In this document: positions 33,808 to 44,183 of the stretch, in pieces
Layout of the letters: every line of letters begins with the position of its first letter
How positions within the stretch are numbered: the first letter of the stretch is position 1
NCBI RefSeq assembly: GCF_002863225.1
Contig: NZ_PKEK01000036.1
Location: forward strand, 25,181 to 89,180
From: Mycobacterium sp.
Lineage (GTDB): Bacteria; Actinomycetota; Actinomycetes; Mycobacteriales; Mycobacteriaceae
Reading direction: 5' to 3'
Length of the DNA: 64,000 nucleotides
Notes under the pieces: model-generated
Database searches by the model: none
The model's input: the letters and a program-made list of their open reading frames with translations, nothing else
Told to the model about the DNA's origin: nothing
Position numbers and translations under genes: made by a program

Positions 33808-34503
33808 TCAGCCAGTGAATTCGTCTGCCATGTTGTCGATTCCGGCGCGAATCGCAGTCAGCGCTTCAGCCCGGGTGCGCAACTTCGTCGACGCATGAGC
33901 GCGTTGCTTCAACGTGGCGAAGTCGCGCGCCGCTTCCTCGGCTCGGCTGAGCACCATGTCCGGTAGCACGATTTCGTCGACCCACCCGGAGGCCACAGCG
34001 GTCTCGCCGAAGAACGTCTTCGCCAAACCCGCCGACTGCTGGAATGCCGCCCTCGTCAGGCGCAGCTTCATCACTTCCAGTGCCGCGTAAGGAATCGTCA
34101 TGCCGATCGTGACCTCGTTGGCCTGAATGTTGTACCCCGGAGCCGCAATTCGGTGATCGCCACTGGCCAACAGGAACGCGCCCATCGCGATCGCGTGACC
34201 GGTACAGGCCATCACCACCGGCTTGGGATACGACAGCAGCCGGTGCGACAGCTCGAACCCGCCCTTGAGCATCTCGACGGAGGCTTGCACGTCTCCGGAA
34301 TTGAAGACCTTCAGGTCGAATCCGCCACTGAAAACACGGTCGTTTCCCGCGATCACCAGTGCACCGGCGTCGTCGCGGTCGGCGTTGTCGATGGCCTCTT
34401 GCAATGCCTGCTGCATCGTCGGGCCGAGCACATTGACCTTGCCGTCGTCCATGGTGATGAACGCGATGGAATCTGCGAGACGATAAGTGACTGGACCGCT
34501 CAT
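33808..34503 (-). CDS. echA3: Enoyl-CoA hydratase/isomerase family protein (EchA3-like)
   Basis: A 231-residue crotonase-fold protein. The CoA and oxyanion segments are ALVIAGNDRVFSGGFDLKVF and ACTGHAIAMGAFLLASGDHR. The acidic residues used by true hydratases are not both obvious, so it may catalyse another crotonase reaction. The length and its place next to a membrane-anchored protein and a glyoxalase-II-like gene match M. tuberculosis Rv0632c (echA3), hence the symbol. Transcribed toward the accessory block. Confidence 0.85.
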   Translation of the reverse strand: MSGPVTYRLADSIAFITMDDGKVNVLGPTMQQALQEAIDNADRDDAGALVIAGNDRVFSGGFDLKVFNSGDVQASVEMLKGGFELSHRLLSYPKPVVMACTGHAIAMGAFLLASGDHRIAAPGYNIQANEVTIGMTIPYAALEVMKLRLTRAAFQQSAGLAKTFFGETAVASGWVDEIVLPDMVLSRAEEAARDFATLKQRAHASTKLRTRAEALTAIRAGIDNMADEFTG

Positions 34504-34528
34504 AGCAGCGATTGAATCAGACGCGCAG

Positions 34529-35377
34529 CTAGACCCGTTCGCCGCGGTGCTTGCCGAGTTCGTCCTCCGCGCTGCCCCAACGCAGGCTGACGTCGGTCGG
34601 CGGCGCTTCGATCTGCCGGGTGCGCCAACGGTCCTTGGTCTCGTCCACCGCGCGGTTGATCCGTTCGATCTCGGCGCGGAACACGTCGGCCCGAGTCTCC
34701 TTGGCGGCGTAGTGGAAGTAGGTCAGCAGGCCGCGCAGCAGCTCCAGCTTCTGCTTCTCCCGCTTGGCCAGATCGTGGGTGGTCATCAGCTCGATGCGCT
34801 GCACCGGCGGCAGCGATGCCCAGTCGAGCACGACCTTGGTCTCCAGCGGCCGACGTCGGCGCTGCCAGAACTTCCAGCCGCGGGGGGTGTCGGCGCGGTC
34901 GTAGTAGGTGACCGTCCCCGGGAAGCGCGACTCGATACCCTCGCCCAGCTCGGTGCGGTCGAGCGCGGAATCCCATACCGTGCGCCATTCCTGGCCGGGG
35001 GCCAGCGCCGGCAGCTGGCGGGGGAGTTGCAGCTCGACCACGTCGGCGTAGCCGTCGTTGGCGTTCTCGTACTCGGCGACGGTCGGGGGGTGCGGGAACG
35101 TGAAGGAGACGTCGTAGGCCGACGTCTTACCGAAGTTGCGGACGACCAGTTCGATCACGTGCCAGTCGGCGGCGTGCGGCTCCATGAACATGCTGACGTG
35201 CGGCCGGTTGGTCTCGGCGACCTGTCGACGGCTGCGGCGGATTGCGGCGTTGGCAAAGATCAGAGCGACGATGCCGAGCGCCAGCAGCGCCCAGACGGCC
35301 CAGGCCAGCCAGGTAGCGGACCCCGCCGCCTCCACCTCGTGCCATCGATCGCGGACCCAGTCCATCGAGGAACCCAT
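34529..35377 (-). CDS. Conserved membrane-anchored protein (Rv0633c-like)
   Basis: A 282-residue protein with one N-terminal transmembrane helix (AWAVWALLALGIVALIFANA, about residues 25-44) and a large following domain of unknown family. Segments include HVIELVVRNFGKTSAYDVSF, which looks like a beta-sandwich, and a long charged helical C-terminus (KREKQKLELLRGLL, VFRAEIERINRAVDE). Position between echA3 and the glyoxalase-II gene equals M. tuberculosis Rv0633c. Function unknown. It lies 25 bp before echA3 on the same strand. Confidence 0.8.
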   Translation of the reverse strand: MGSSMDWVRDRWHEVEAAGSATWLAWAVWALLALGIVALIFANAAIRRSRRQVAETNRPHVSMFMEPHAADWHVIELVVRNFGKTSAYDVSFTFPHPPTVAEYENANDGYADVVELQLPRQLPALAPGQEWRTVWDSALDRTELGEGIESRFPGTVTYYDRADTPRGWKFWQRRRRPLETKVVLDWASLPPVQRIELMTTHDLAKREKQKLELLRGLLTYFHYAAKETRADVFRAEIERINRAVDETKDRWRTRQIEAPPTDVSLRWGSAEDELGKHRGERV

Positions 35378-35441
35378 CGCTTTCGCCTAGATCACGCGCT
35401 TGGTCACGTGATATTCGCTGGCAAGCCGGCCTGCATCGCAG

Positions 35442-36158
35442 CTATCCGCCCATCAGCGTTCGCCACTGTTCGAGATTAGTCACTCGGTAAACGTAATTTG
35501 AACGCTTGACCTCAGACAGCGAGGCACTCGGTTCGGCTGAATACCAGTGTCCGGGAAATACTGTCGGATTACCCGATAGCTGTGCAAGTTTTTGCAGGCT
35601 ACGGAATATCTCGTCGGAATCTCCGCCGGGGAAATCGGTACGGCCGCATCCCTCCAGAAAAAGCGTGTCACCGGCGATCAACCGGCCGTCGAGCAGGAAA
35701 CATTGGCTGCCCGGCGTGTGGCCCGGGGTGTGCAGCAGTTCGATGTCGATATCGCCGACGGCGACCTTGTCGCCATGTTCATGGGCGGTGAGATCACTGA
35801 GCGGAATTCCGGTGATGCGCGAAACGTAGGACGCTTCATGCGAATTCACGTGGACCGGGACGCTGACCCGTTCGAGCAGCTCGGAAAGGCCCTTCAGCTC
35901 GAAGCCCATCATCGAACCGCCGACGTGGTCGGGGTGGTGATGGGTGACCAGCACACCGGACAGGTGCATGCCGTCGGCTTCCAGCGTGTCGACCAGGTCG
36001 CCGGCCGCGTAGGCCGGGTCGACCACCACGCAGTCTCCGGTTTGTCGATCGCCGATCAGATAGGCGAAGTTGCGCATCTGTGCGGCGATCCCGTCACCCT
36101 GGGCAAAGTCGCGGCCGGAGAGCAGTTGACGGAAGTACAGCTGGTCGGTATCGGGCAC
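35442..36158 (-). CDS. Metallo-beta-lactamase fold hydrolase (glyoxalase II-like)
   Basis: A 238-residue MBL-fold hydrolase. The metal-binding motif VTHHHPDHVGGSM, the next ligand in LLHTPGHTPGSQC and Asp in IAGDTLFLEGCGR are complete for two metals. Family members cleave thioesters such as S-lactoylglutathione or its mycothiol counterpart. It equals M. tuberculosis Rv0634c by position. The start is a GTG six bases after a TAGGCT box (36170-36165 on the minus strand), so the message is probably leaderless. Confidence 0.9.
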   Translation of the reverse strand: MPDTDQLYFRQLLSGRDFAQGDGIAAQMRNFAYLIGDRQTGDCVVVDPAYAAGDLVDTLEADGMHLSGVLVTHHHPDHVGGSMMGFELKGLSELLERVSVPVHVNSHEASYVSRITGIPLSDLTAHEHGDKVAVGDIDIELLHTPGHTPGSQCFLLDGRLIAGDTLFLEGCGRTDFPGGDSDEIFRSLQKLAQLSGNPTVFPGHWYSAEPSASLSEVKRSNYVYRVTNLEQWRTLMGG

Positions 36159-36203
36159 CCAGACAGCCTAAAGGGCTTCGCGACAGGGGGTAAACCTCAC
36201 CGT

Positions 36204-36233
36204 TTGGTGCCCCCGCGGACCAGGCTGTACCCT
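36204..36233 (+). promoter_or_regulatory. Probable promoter of the thrT-metT-rpmG-hadABC region
   Basis: TTGGTG (36204-36209), an 18-nt spacer and TACCCT (36228-36233) preceded by TG resemble a housekeeping (SigA) promoter. It lies 41 bp before the first tRNA and is the only clear candidate in the 36159-36274 gap. Confidence 0.45.
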
Positions 36234-36274
36234 CTTTTAGGCCCGACCATGACCCACCGGTCGCTATCGGGTGC

Positions 36275-36347
36275 GCCCCCTTAGCTCAGTCGGTAGAGCG
36301 TTTCCATGGTAAGGAAAAGGTCAACGGTTCGATTCCGTTAGGGGGCT
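36275..36347 (+). tRNA. thrT: tRNA-Thr (anticodon GGT)
   Basis: A 73-nt cloverleaf: acceptor GCCCCCT pairs with AGGGGGC, D arm GCTC/GAGC, anticodon stem TTTCC/GGAAA with loop ATGGTAA (anticodon GGT, reading ACC/ACU), and T arm with TTCGATT. The CCA end is not encoded. First of a tRNA pair ahead of rpmG, as in other mycobacteria. Confidence 0.95.
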
Positions 36348-36384
36348 CGGCGGGCGCCGAGCAGGCAAGCGGCGCGGCAGGCGG

Positions 36385-36458
<74 letters not shown>

Positions 36459-36495
36459 CAAGAGAACAACGAAGAAACCGGAAAGAAGAACTCAC

Positions 36496-36663
36496 GTGGC
36501 CTCCAGTACTGACGTACGGCCCAAGATCACCTTGGCCTGCGAGGTGTGCAAACACCGCAACTACATCACCAAGAAGAACCGCCGCAACGACCCCGACCGG
36601 TTGGAGCTGAAGAAGTTCTGCCCCAACTGCGGGAAGCACCAGGCGCACCGCGAGACACGCTGA
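36496..36663 (+). CDS. rpmG: 50S ribosomal protein L33
   Basis: A 55-residue L33 starting at GTG ([18 protein letters not shown]). The four zinc-binding cysteines are intact in CEVCKHRNY and [11 protein letters not shown], so this is the Zn-containing (C+) form. GGAAAGAAG lies upstream. It sits between metT and hadA, matching rpmG2 in M. tuberculosis. Mycobacteria usually carry a second, cysteine-free L33 elsewhere for zinc shortage. Confidence 0.95.
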
Positions 36664-36712
36664 CGCCACCTGTCAGCTATCTATACAGATGGACTAGGTA
36701 CATTTAAGAGTC

Positions 36713-37192
36713 ATGTCGCTGGGCCAGAACGCCATCGGGAAGCGATTTCGCTACCCCGATTACTACGTTGTCGAGCGGGAGAAGATCCGCGAGTACGCGG
36801 CCGCCGTCAAGAACGAGGATGCGCTGTTCTTCGAGGAACGCGCCGCCGCTGAACTAGGCTATGACGGGTTGACGGCACCACTGACCTTCATCTCGGTGTT
36901 CGGTTACAAAGCGGTCGCAGCCTTCTTCGAGTGGGCAAATATTGCCACCCACGACGCGCAGATCGTCCAGGTAGACCAGGCACTGACATTTTTCGCCCCG
37001 ATCAAGGTGGGGGATCGCCTGTACTGCGATGTAGAGATCGAGTCGGTACGTCGAGCCCACGGCACCGACATCATCATGACGAAGCAAACCATCACCAACG
37101 ACGCGGGCGAGGTTATTCAAGAGGCCTTCACGACCCTGGCGGGTCGAGCAGGCGAGGACGGAGAAGAGGGTTTCAAAGATGCCACTGCGTGA
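36713..37192 (+). CDS. hadA: (3R)-hydroxyacyl-ACP dehydratase subunit HadA
   Basis: A 159-residue hotdog-fold subunit of the FAS-II beta-hydroxyacyl-ACP dehydratase used in mycolic acid elongation. YVVEREKIREYAAAVKNED and AELGYDGLTAPLTFISV are typical; HadA binds the acyl chain and pairs with HadB, which carries the catalytic residues. The HadAB heterodimer is the known target of thiacetazone and isoxyl. Its 3' end overlaps hadB by 14 bases, so translation is coupled. Confidence 0.95.
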   Translation: MSLGQNAIGKRFRYPDYYVVEREKIREYAAAVKNEDALFFEERAAAELGYDGLTAPLTFISVFGYKAVAAFFEWANIATHDAQIVQVDQALTFFAPIKVGDRLYCDVEIESVRRAHGTDIIMTKQTITNDAGEVIQEAFTTLAGRAGEDGEEGFKDATA

Positions 37193-37607
37193 GTTCGATT
37201 CGGTGAAGGTCGGTGATCAGCTTCCCGAGAAGATCTACCCGCTGACCCGCCAAGATTTGGTGAACTATGCAGGTGTCTCCGGCGACCTGAACCCCATCCA
37301 CTGGGATGACGAGATCGCCAAGGTCGTGGGACTCGACACGGCGATCGCCCACGGCATGCTGACCATGGGTCTCGGCGGCGGCTTCGTCACCTCATGGGTC
37401 GGCGACCCCGGCGCGGTCACCGAGTACAACGTGCGGTTCACCGCGGTGGTACCGGTACCGAACGACGGTAAGGGCGCCGAGATCGAGTTCAGCGGCCGGG
37501 TCAAGTCTGTCGACCCCGACAACAAGTCGGTGACGATTGCCCTCACCGCGACCACCGACGGCAAGAAGATCTTCGGTCGCGCGATCGCGTCGGCAAAGCT
37601 GGCGTAA
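37179..37607 (+). CDS. hadB: (3R)-hydroxyacyl-ACP dehydratase catalytic subunit HadB
   Basis: A 142-residue hydratase-2-type hotdog protein. The catalytic pair D36 and H41 lie in VSGDLNPIHWDDE, followed by IAHGMLTMGLGGG, the R-specific hydratase motif. It dehydrates (3R)-hydroxyacyl-ACP in FAS-II with either HadA or HadC as partner. The frame starts inside the end of hadA. Sequence is intact with no missing active-site residues. Confidence 0.96.
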   Translation: MPLREFDSVKVGDQLPEKIYPLTRQDLVNYAGVSGDLNPIHWDDEIAKVVGLDTAIAHGMLTMGLGGGFVTSWVGDPGAVTEYNVRFTAVVPVPNDGKGAEIEFSGRVKSVDPDNKSVTIALTATTDGKKIFGRAIASAKLA

Positions 37608-37609
37608 CC

Positions 37610-38110
37610 ATGGCGATCAACACCGACATCCGCGGGATGGTCTGGGACTATCCGGACAGCTTCGTGGTCGGCCGGGAGATGGTGCGGATGTTCGCGCGTT
37701 CCGTCAAGGCCGACGATGCAGCCCATTTCGACGAGGGAGCCGCGGCAGAACTCGGGCACGACGCCCTGGTCGTGCCACCGACGTTCGTCACGATCCTCGC
37801 GAAGATGGTTCAAGCGGACTTCATGCGCAACGTCGACACCGGCTACGACAGCATGCAGATCGTCCAGGTCGACCAGAGATTCGTCTTTCACCGGCCGATT
37901 CTGGTGGGTGACGAGCTGCACGCCCGGATGGAAATCGACTCGGTCGTGGAGCGCTTCGGAGCCGATATCGTCGTCACGCGGAACACCCTGCGCGACGCCC
38001 ACGGCGAGCTGGTGCTGGAGTCCTACACCACGGTGATGGGCCACGAGGGCGACAACTCCGTGAACCTCAAGTGGGACATGGAAAGCGGTCAGGTCGTCAG
38101 GACGGCGTGA
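37610..38110 (+). CDS. hadC: (3R)-hydroxyacyl-ACP dehydratase subunit HadC
   Basis: A 166-residue hotdog subunit paralogous to HadA (FVVGREMVRMFARSVKADD; AELGHDALVVPPTFVTI). In mycobacteria HadBC acts in the late FAS-II cycles that make long meromycolate chains. The ATG is two bases after the hadB stop codon. Presence of hadC fits a species making full-length mycolates. Followed by tRNA-Trp after 135 bp. Confidence 0.95.
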   Translation: MAINTDIRGMVWDYPDSFVVGREMVRMFARSVKADDAAHFDEGAAAELGHDALVVPPTFVTILAKMVQADFMRNVDTGYDSMQIVQVDQRFVFHRPILVGDELHARMEIDSVVERFGADIVVTRNTLRDAHGELVLESYTTVMGHEGDNSVNLKWDMESGQVVRTA

Positions 38111-38135
38111 TTAGTACCTGAGACCTGCTCCGCTG

Positions 38136-38141
38136 TACACT
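38136..38141 (+). promoter_or_regulatory. Extended -10 element before tRNA-Trp
   Basis: TG immediately followed by TACACT (38136-38141) is an extended -10 box about 105 bp ahead of the tRNA-Trp gene; no convincing -35 is visible. It may drive trpT and the secE-nusG genes downstream. Confidence 0.35.
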
Positions 38142-38245
38142 GCTATCTCGGGGTTTTCCCAGTACCAGCGTCTTTTTCCCTCAAGTGGGCGAAGCGCGCG
38201 TCGCGGAAGGCTCCGACCCGCGCAGGTTGGCCTGCCAACCAGCGA

Positions 38246-38318
<73 letters not shown>

Positions 38319-38323
38319 CAAAG

Positions 38324-38431
38324 CGTCTGGTGACGATCCGGGCCGTAATGGCCCGAGGAGGAATCGGACCTGTAATGCGTCCGACGACGATGCGGGCCGG
38401 AATGGCCCGAGGAGGAATCGGACCTGTAATG
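38324..38431 (+). repeat. Two-copy 54-bp tandem repeat between trpT and secE
   Basis: Copy 1 is 38324-38377 and copy 2 38378-38431. The last 38 bp of each unit (from GGGCCG) differ at a single position; the first 16 bp differ at about five. Each unit carries GAGGAGGA followed by ATG but no open frame of note, so it is not coding. It looks like a local duplication within the secE leader. Confidence 0.8.
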
Positions 38432-38483
38432 GTGGACACTGGAGGGTGATCACCTTGCACACGATTGAACGAAGGAGCATGCG

Positions 38484-39766
<1,283 letters not shown>

Positions 39767-39805
39767 TTCACAGATTTAGATTCAGTCGGAAGGAACACCA
39801 CACTC

Positions 39806-40234
39806 ATGGCCCCGAAGAAGAAGGCCGTCGGGCTGATCAAGCTCCAGATCAAGGCCGGCGAAGCCAACCCCGCCCCGCCGGTCGGTCCGGCGCTCGGCCA
39901 GCACGGCGTCAACATCATGGAGTTCTGCAAGTCCTACAACGCCGCGACGGAAAGCCAGCGCGGCAACGTCGTTCCGGTGGAGATCACCGTCTACGAGGAC
40001 CGCAGCTTCACCTTTGCGCTGAAGACGCCGCCGGCCGCCCGCCTGCTGCTCAAGGCCGCCAAGGTGGCCAAGGGCTCGGCCGAACCGCACAAGGACAAGG
40101 TCGCGACGGTCACCTGGGATCAGGTCCGCGAGATCGCCGAGACGAAGAAGGAAGACCTCAACGCCAACGATATCGACGCGGCCGCCAAGATCATCGCCGG
40201 CACCGCCCGATCGATGGGCATCACGGTCAAGTAG
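39806..40234 (+). CDS. rplK: 50S ribosomal protein L11
   Basis: A 142-residue L11. [39 protein letters not shown] and the C-terminal RNA-binding domain ([20 protein letters not shown]) are standard. L11 with L10 and L12 forms the GTPase-associated centre and stalk base of the 50S subunit. Good GGAAGGA site upstream. It is followed by rplA as in most bacteria. Confidence 0.97.
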   Translation: MAPKKKAVGLIKLQIKAGEANPAPPVGPALGQHGVNIMEFCKSYNAATESQRGNVVPVEITVYEDRSFTFALKTPPAARLLLKAAKVAKGSAEPHKDKVATVTWDQVREIAETKKEDLNANDIDAAAKIIAGTARSMGITVK

Positions 40235-40324
40235 TTCCCGGCGCGCTGTGCGCCGACAAATGAATGCGTGGGAGGGCCAGCTTCGGCCCGCAAACCACAA
40301 CCCAACACCAGATTGGATGAACGA

Positions 40325-41032
40325 ATGAGCAAGACCAGCAAGGCATACCGCGCGGCCCTCGAGAAGGTCGACCGCGACAACCTCTACACCCCGCTGCAGG
40401 CCGCCAACCTGGCCAAGGAGACGTCCTCGGCCAAGCAGGACGCGACCGTGGAGGTTGCGATCCGGCTCGGAGTGGACCCGCGCAAGGCCGACCAGATGGT
40501 CCGCGGCACGGTCAACCTCCCGCACGGCACCGGTAAGACGGCTCGCGTCGCCGTCTTCGCCGTTGGCGAGAAGGCCGCGGAGGCAACGGCGGCCGGCGCC
40601 GACGTGGTCGGCAGCGACGACTTGATCGAGAAGATCCAAGGCGGTTTCCTCGACTTCGACGCGGCCATCGCGACACCCGACCAGATGGCCAAGGTCGGTC
40701 GCATCGCCCGCATCCTGGGCCCGCGTGGCCTGATGCCGAACCCGAAGACCGGAACCGTCACCCCGGACGTCACCAAAGCGGTGAACGACATCAAGGGCGG
40801 AAAGATCAACTTCCGGATCGACAAGCAGGCCAACCTGCACTTCGTGATCGGCAAGGCGTCGTTCGACTCCACCCAACTCGTGGAGAACTACGGCGCGGCG
40901 ATCGACGAGGTGCTGCGGCACAAGCCGTCTTCGTCCAAGGGCCGCTACCTGAAGAAGATCACCGTGTCGACGACCACCGGCCCGGGCATCCCGGTCGACC
41001 CGGCCGTCACCCGCAACTTCACCGAGGCCTAA
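40325..41032 (+). CDS. rplA: 50S ribosomal protein L1
   Basis: A 235-residue L1. [39 protein letters not shown] and [20 protein letters not shown] identify it. L1 sits at the E-site stalk and, in many bacteria, represses its own operon mRNA. The ATG at 40325 was chosen; an upstream in-frame stretch beginning at 40268 is intergenic sequence. After rplA the usual mycolate genes follow, here separated by a FAAL gene. Confidence 0.96.
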   Translation: MSKTSKAYRAALEKVDRDNLYTPLQAANLAKETSSAKQDATVEVAIRLGVDPRKADQMVRGTVNLPHGTGKTARVAVFAVGEKAAEATAAGADVVGSDDLIEKIQGGFLDFDAAIATPDQMAKVGRIARILGPRGLMPNPKTGTVTPDVTKAVNDIKGGKINFRIDKQANLHFVIGKASFDSTQLVENYGAAIDEVLRHKPSSSKGRYLKKITVSTTTGPGIPVDPAVTRNFTEA

Positions 41033-41096
41033 TCAGGGCATGCCGTTGGTGCGGTCGATTACGACGAACAGAACCACCGTCTCTTAGAATCCTCAC

Positions 41097-42965
41097 ATGC
41101 CAGTTGCCTCCGAGAACGACGGCAGTCGGTTTGACCGGCCGGAGCTGACCGACTACCTCGACGCGGACGGCAGCATCGTGTTGCCGGACGGCGTCAGCCT
41201 GGTCACCTTTCTGGACCGCCACATCGACGACATCGGTGATTCGATCGCATACCGATTCCTCGACTATTCTCACGACCCCGACGGCTCGACGATCGAGCTG
41301 ACCTGGGGCGAGCTGGGTACCAGGTTGCGGGCCATCGGCGCGCGTCTGCAGCAGGTCACCACCCGTGGTGACCGGGTGGCGATCCTGGCGCCGCAGGGCA
41401 TCGACTACATCGTCGGATTCTTCGCGGCGATCAAAGCGGGTGACATCGCGGTGCCGCTGTTCGCACCGGAGTTTCCCGGGCACGCCGAACGGCTCGACGC
41501 GGTACTGAACGACGCGCAGCCCTCCGTGGTCTTGACGACGACCGCCGCGGCGGCCGCCGTACAGGAGTTCGTCCGCTCGCTGCCGCGAGAGCGCCGACCT
41601 CGGGTGATCGCGATCGACGAAGTGCCCGACTCCGTCGGCGCCACCTACGAACCGGTTCAACTCGGGACCGACGACATTGCCTACCTGCAGTACACGTCAG
41701 GCTCCACCCGGGCCCCGGTCGGTGTCGAGATCACCCACCGGGCGATCGGTACCAACGTGCTGCAGATGGTGATCTCGACGGGAATCGACTGGGACATCCG
41801 CAGCGTCAGTTGGCTACCGCTGTATCATGACATGGGCCTGCTGATGATCGTGTGCGTCGCGGTGTTCGGCACCCAGGTGACGCTGATGTCGCCGGTGGCC
41901 TTCGTCCGCCGGCCGCAGCGCTGGATCCGGCAGCTGGCCGTGGAATCCCAGAACGGCCCGACTTTCGCCGCGGCTCCGAACTTCGCATTCGAGCTCGCGG
42001 TCGAGCGGGGCCGTCCTGACCAGGGCGAGGAGCTCGATCTGACCAATGTGGTGTCGCTGATCAATGGCTCGGAGCCGGTGAAGATCGCCTCGATCGAGAA
42101 GTTCAACAACGCGTTCGCCCCGTACGGGCTGCCGAAGACGGCGATCAAGCCCTCCTACGGCATGGCCGAGGCGACGTTGTTCGTCTCGACGATCGACCTG
42201 TCCGCCGAGGCGACGGTGGTCTACCTGGACCGCGAGCAGCTGGGACGCGGCAGCGCGGTTCTGGTGTCGCGCGATGCGCCCAACGCCGTCGCGTCGGTGT
42301 CGTGTGGTCGCATCGCCCGCAGCCAATGGGGTGTCATCGTCGACACCGAGACGGAGGCGGAAGCGCCCGACGGTGAAGTCGGTGAGATCTGGTTGCACGG
42401 CAACAACATCGGCCAGGGCTACTGGGGTCGCATCGAGGAGACCCAGCGGGTGTTCGGCAACAAGTTGCAGCGGCCTCTGCAGGCCGGCAGCCATGCCGAG
42501 GGGGCGCCGAGCGAGGCCACCTGGCTGCGCACCGGCGACCTCGGCGTCTACCTCAACGGCGAGCTGCACATCACCGGCCGGATCAAGGACCTGATCATCG
42601 TCGACGGCCGCAACCACTATCCGCAGGACGTCGAGGCCACCACCGCGGAGGCATCGCCGAAGGTCCGATCCGGTTACGTCGCAGCGTTTTCCGTGCCGGC
42701 CAACGAGTTGCCGGGCGCCTCCGCCGACGAGGTCGGGGAGCGGGTCGTGATCGTCGCCGAGCGCGCCCCGGGCGCGGGGCGGGGCGACCTGCAGCCGGTG
42801 GTTGACGAGATCCGCGCAGCGGTGTCGCGCCGGCACCGACTGCCGCTCGCCGACGTGCGACTGGTCGCCGCGGGCGTCATCCCGCGGACCACCAGCGGCA
42901 AACTCGCGCGTCGGGCGTGCCGGGCGCTGTACCTCAACGGCGAGCTGGGCCATCGCGGCCATTAA
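41097..42965 (+). CDS. Fatty-acyl-AMP ligase (FAAL/FadD-type)
   Basis: A 622-residue adenylate-forming enzyme of the FAAL type, which makes acyl-AMP for transfer to polyketide synthases or carrier proteins. Visible motifs are YLQYTSGSTRAPVGVEITHR (P-loop), SWLPLYHDMGLLM, KPSYGMAEATLFVSTI and the C-terminal DLIIVDGRNHYPQDVEATTA, which is the FAAL pattern and differs from acyl-CoA ligases. No polyketide synthase or acyl-carrier gene is adjacent, so the partner is elsewhere. Its TAA overlaps the stop codon of the convergent sigma-factor gene. Confidence 0.9.
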   Translation: MPVASENDGSRFDRPELTDYLDADGSIVLPDGVSLVTFLDRHIDDIGDSIAYRFLDYSHDPDGSTIELTWGELGTRLRAIGARLQQVTTRGDRVAILAPQGIDYIVGFFAAIKAGDIAVPLFAPEFPGHAERLDAVLNDAQPSVVLTTTAAAAAVQEFVRSLPRERRPRVIAIDEVPDSVGATYEPVQLGTDDIAYLQYTSGSTRAPVGVEITHRAIGTNVLQMVISTGIDWDIRSVSWLPLYHDMGLLMIVCVAVFGTQVTLMSPVAFVRRPQRWIRQLAVESQNGPTFAAAPNFAFELAVERGRPDQGEELDLTNVVSLINGSEPVKIASIEKFNNAFAPYGLPKTAIKPSYGMAEATLFVSTIDLSAEATVVYLDREQLGRGSAVLVSRDAPNAVASVSCGRIARSQWGVIVDTETEAEAPDGEVGEIWLHGNNIGQGYWGRIEETQRVFGNKLQRPLQAGSHAEGAPSEATWLRTGDLGVYLNGELHITGRIKDLIIVDGRNHYPQDVEATTAEASPKVRSGYVAAFSVPANELPGASADEVGERVVIVAERAPGAGRGDLQPVVDEIRAAVSRRHRLPLADVRLVAAGVIPRTTSGKLARRACRALYLNGELGHRGH

Positions 42966-44176
42966 CCGCCGCACTCGGTGATCCGGCGGCGCAGGTAATC
43001 GCGCCCCGGGTCGGAACCGTTGGACGCCAATGCTTCTCGATACCAGGTGAGCGCGTCGTCTCGGCGTCCCGCGCGGCGCAGCAGGTCAGCACGCACCGAC
43101 GCGACGAGGTTCGAGTGCCGTAGCCGGGGGTCGTGCGCGACCATCTCCAGCGCCGCGAGCCCCGCGTCCGGGCCGTCCCGGAATCCCAACGCCAGCGCCC
43201 GGTTCGCTCGCACCACCGGAGAATCCGTGATGGCGGCCAGCCGGTCGTAGGCCGTACAGATCGTGCGCCAGTCAGTCTGCTCCCACGAAGGCGCCGTCGC
43301 ATGCACGGCGGCGATCACCGCCTGGGGCAGGTACGGCCCGGTGGACCCGTGGGCCAGCTTGAGCCGGTGCAGGCCGCGGGTTATCCGGCCGCGGTCCCAG
43401 CGGCTGCGGTCCTGCTCCTCGAGCGGCACCAACGCGCCGTCGGCGTCGACCCGGGTGTCCCGTCGCGAATCGTGAAGTTGGACAAGCGCCGCCAGCGCAT
43501 GTGCCTCGTGTTCGGCGGGCATCAGCGTGCACAACTCGGTCGCCAGCCGGACGCCCTCGTCGCACAGCTCGTCGCGGATGGCCGATGGCCCGGCGGTCGA
43601 CCAGTAGCCCTCGGTGAACACCGAGTAGATACAGCTGAGAACATGCGGCGTGCGTTGCGGAAGCAGCTCTGCCGGCGGCACCCGCAGCGGGATGTTCGCG
43701 TGCCGCACCTTCGCCTTCGCCCGGGTAATACGCTGTCCGACAGCCGCTTCGGTCTGCAGTAGCGTGCGGGCGATCTCGGCTACGGTAAGCCCGGACACCA
43801 GCCGAAGCGTCAGCGCCAGCTGCGACAACCGGTCCAGCGCTGGATGTGCACAGGTGAACATCATCCGCAGCTCGTCGTCGCGGACCGGGTGGATCTCCGC
43901 CTCGGTACGCCGCTGAATCTGGTCCACCACTGCTGCCAATTCCCTTCCGGGGCGCACCGATTCGCGACGCAACCGGTCGAGAGCACGATTGCGCGCCACG
44001 GTGAGCACCCAGCCCCCGGGGTTGTTCGGAACGCCGTCGCGCGACCACGACCGCAACGCCTCGGCGAAGGCCTCCTGGACGGCGTCCTCGGCGACGGTGA
44101 GGTCGCCGGACCATCGGGCCAGCGCGGCCACGGCCGGACCCCACTCGCGCCGAAAGACGCCGTCCAGGTTCACCAT
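42962..44176 (-). CDS. ECF sigma factor with TPR-like C-terminal extension (ECF42 type)
   Basis: A 404-residue extracytoplasmic-function sigma factor. Region 2 (DLTVAEDAVQEAFAEALRSW, WVLTVARNRALDRLRRE) and region 4 (LALTLRLVSGLTVAEIARTL, VGQRITRAKAKVR) fill the first 180 residues; the rest is a helical, TPR-like domain (LLRRAGRRDDALTWYREAL). This architecture with a neighbouring DGPF protein is the ECF42 group, which signals without a classical anti-sigma factor. The ATG at 44176 is the family start; further upstream codons belong to the DGPF gene in another frame. The DGPF gene lies seven bases upstream on the same strand. Confidence 0.9.
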   Translation of the reverse strand: MVNLDGVFRREWGPAVAALARWSGDLTVAEDAVQEAFAEALRSWSRDGVPNNPGGWVLTVARNRALDRLRRESVRPGRELAAVVDQIQRRTEAEIHPVRDDELRMMFTCAHPALDRLSQLALTLRLVSGLTVAEIARTLLQTEAAVGQRITRAKAKVRHANIPLRVPPAELLPQRTPHVLSCIYSVFTEGYWSTAGPSAIRDELCDEGVRLATELCTLMPAEHEAHALAALVQLHDSRRDTRVDADGALVPLEEQDRSRWDRGRITRGLHRLKLAHGSTGPYLPQAVIAAVHATAPSWEQTDWRTICTAYDRLAAITDSPVVRANRALALGFRDGPDAGLAALEMVAHDPRLRHSNLVASVRADLLRRAGRRDDALTWYREALASNGSDPGRDYLRRRITECGG

Positions 44177-44183
44177 TCGTGAA

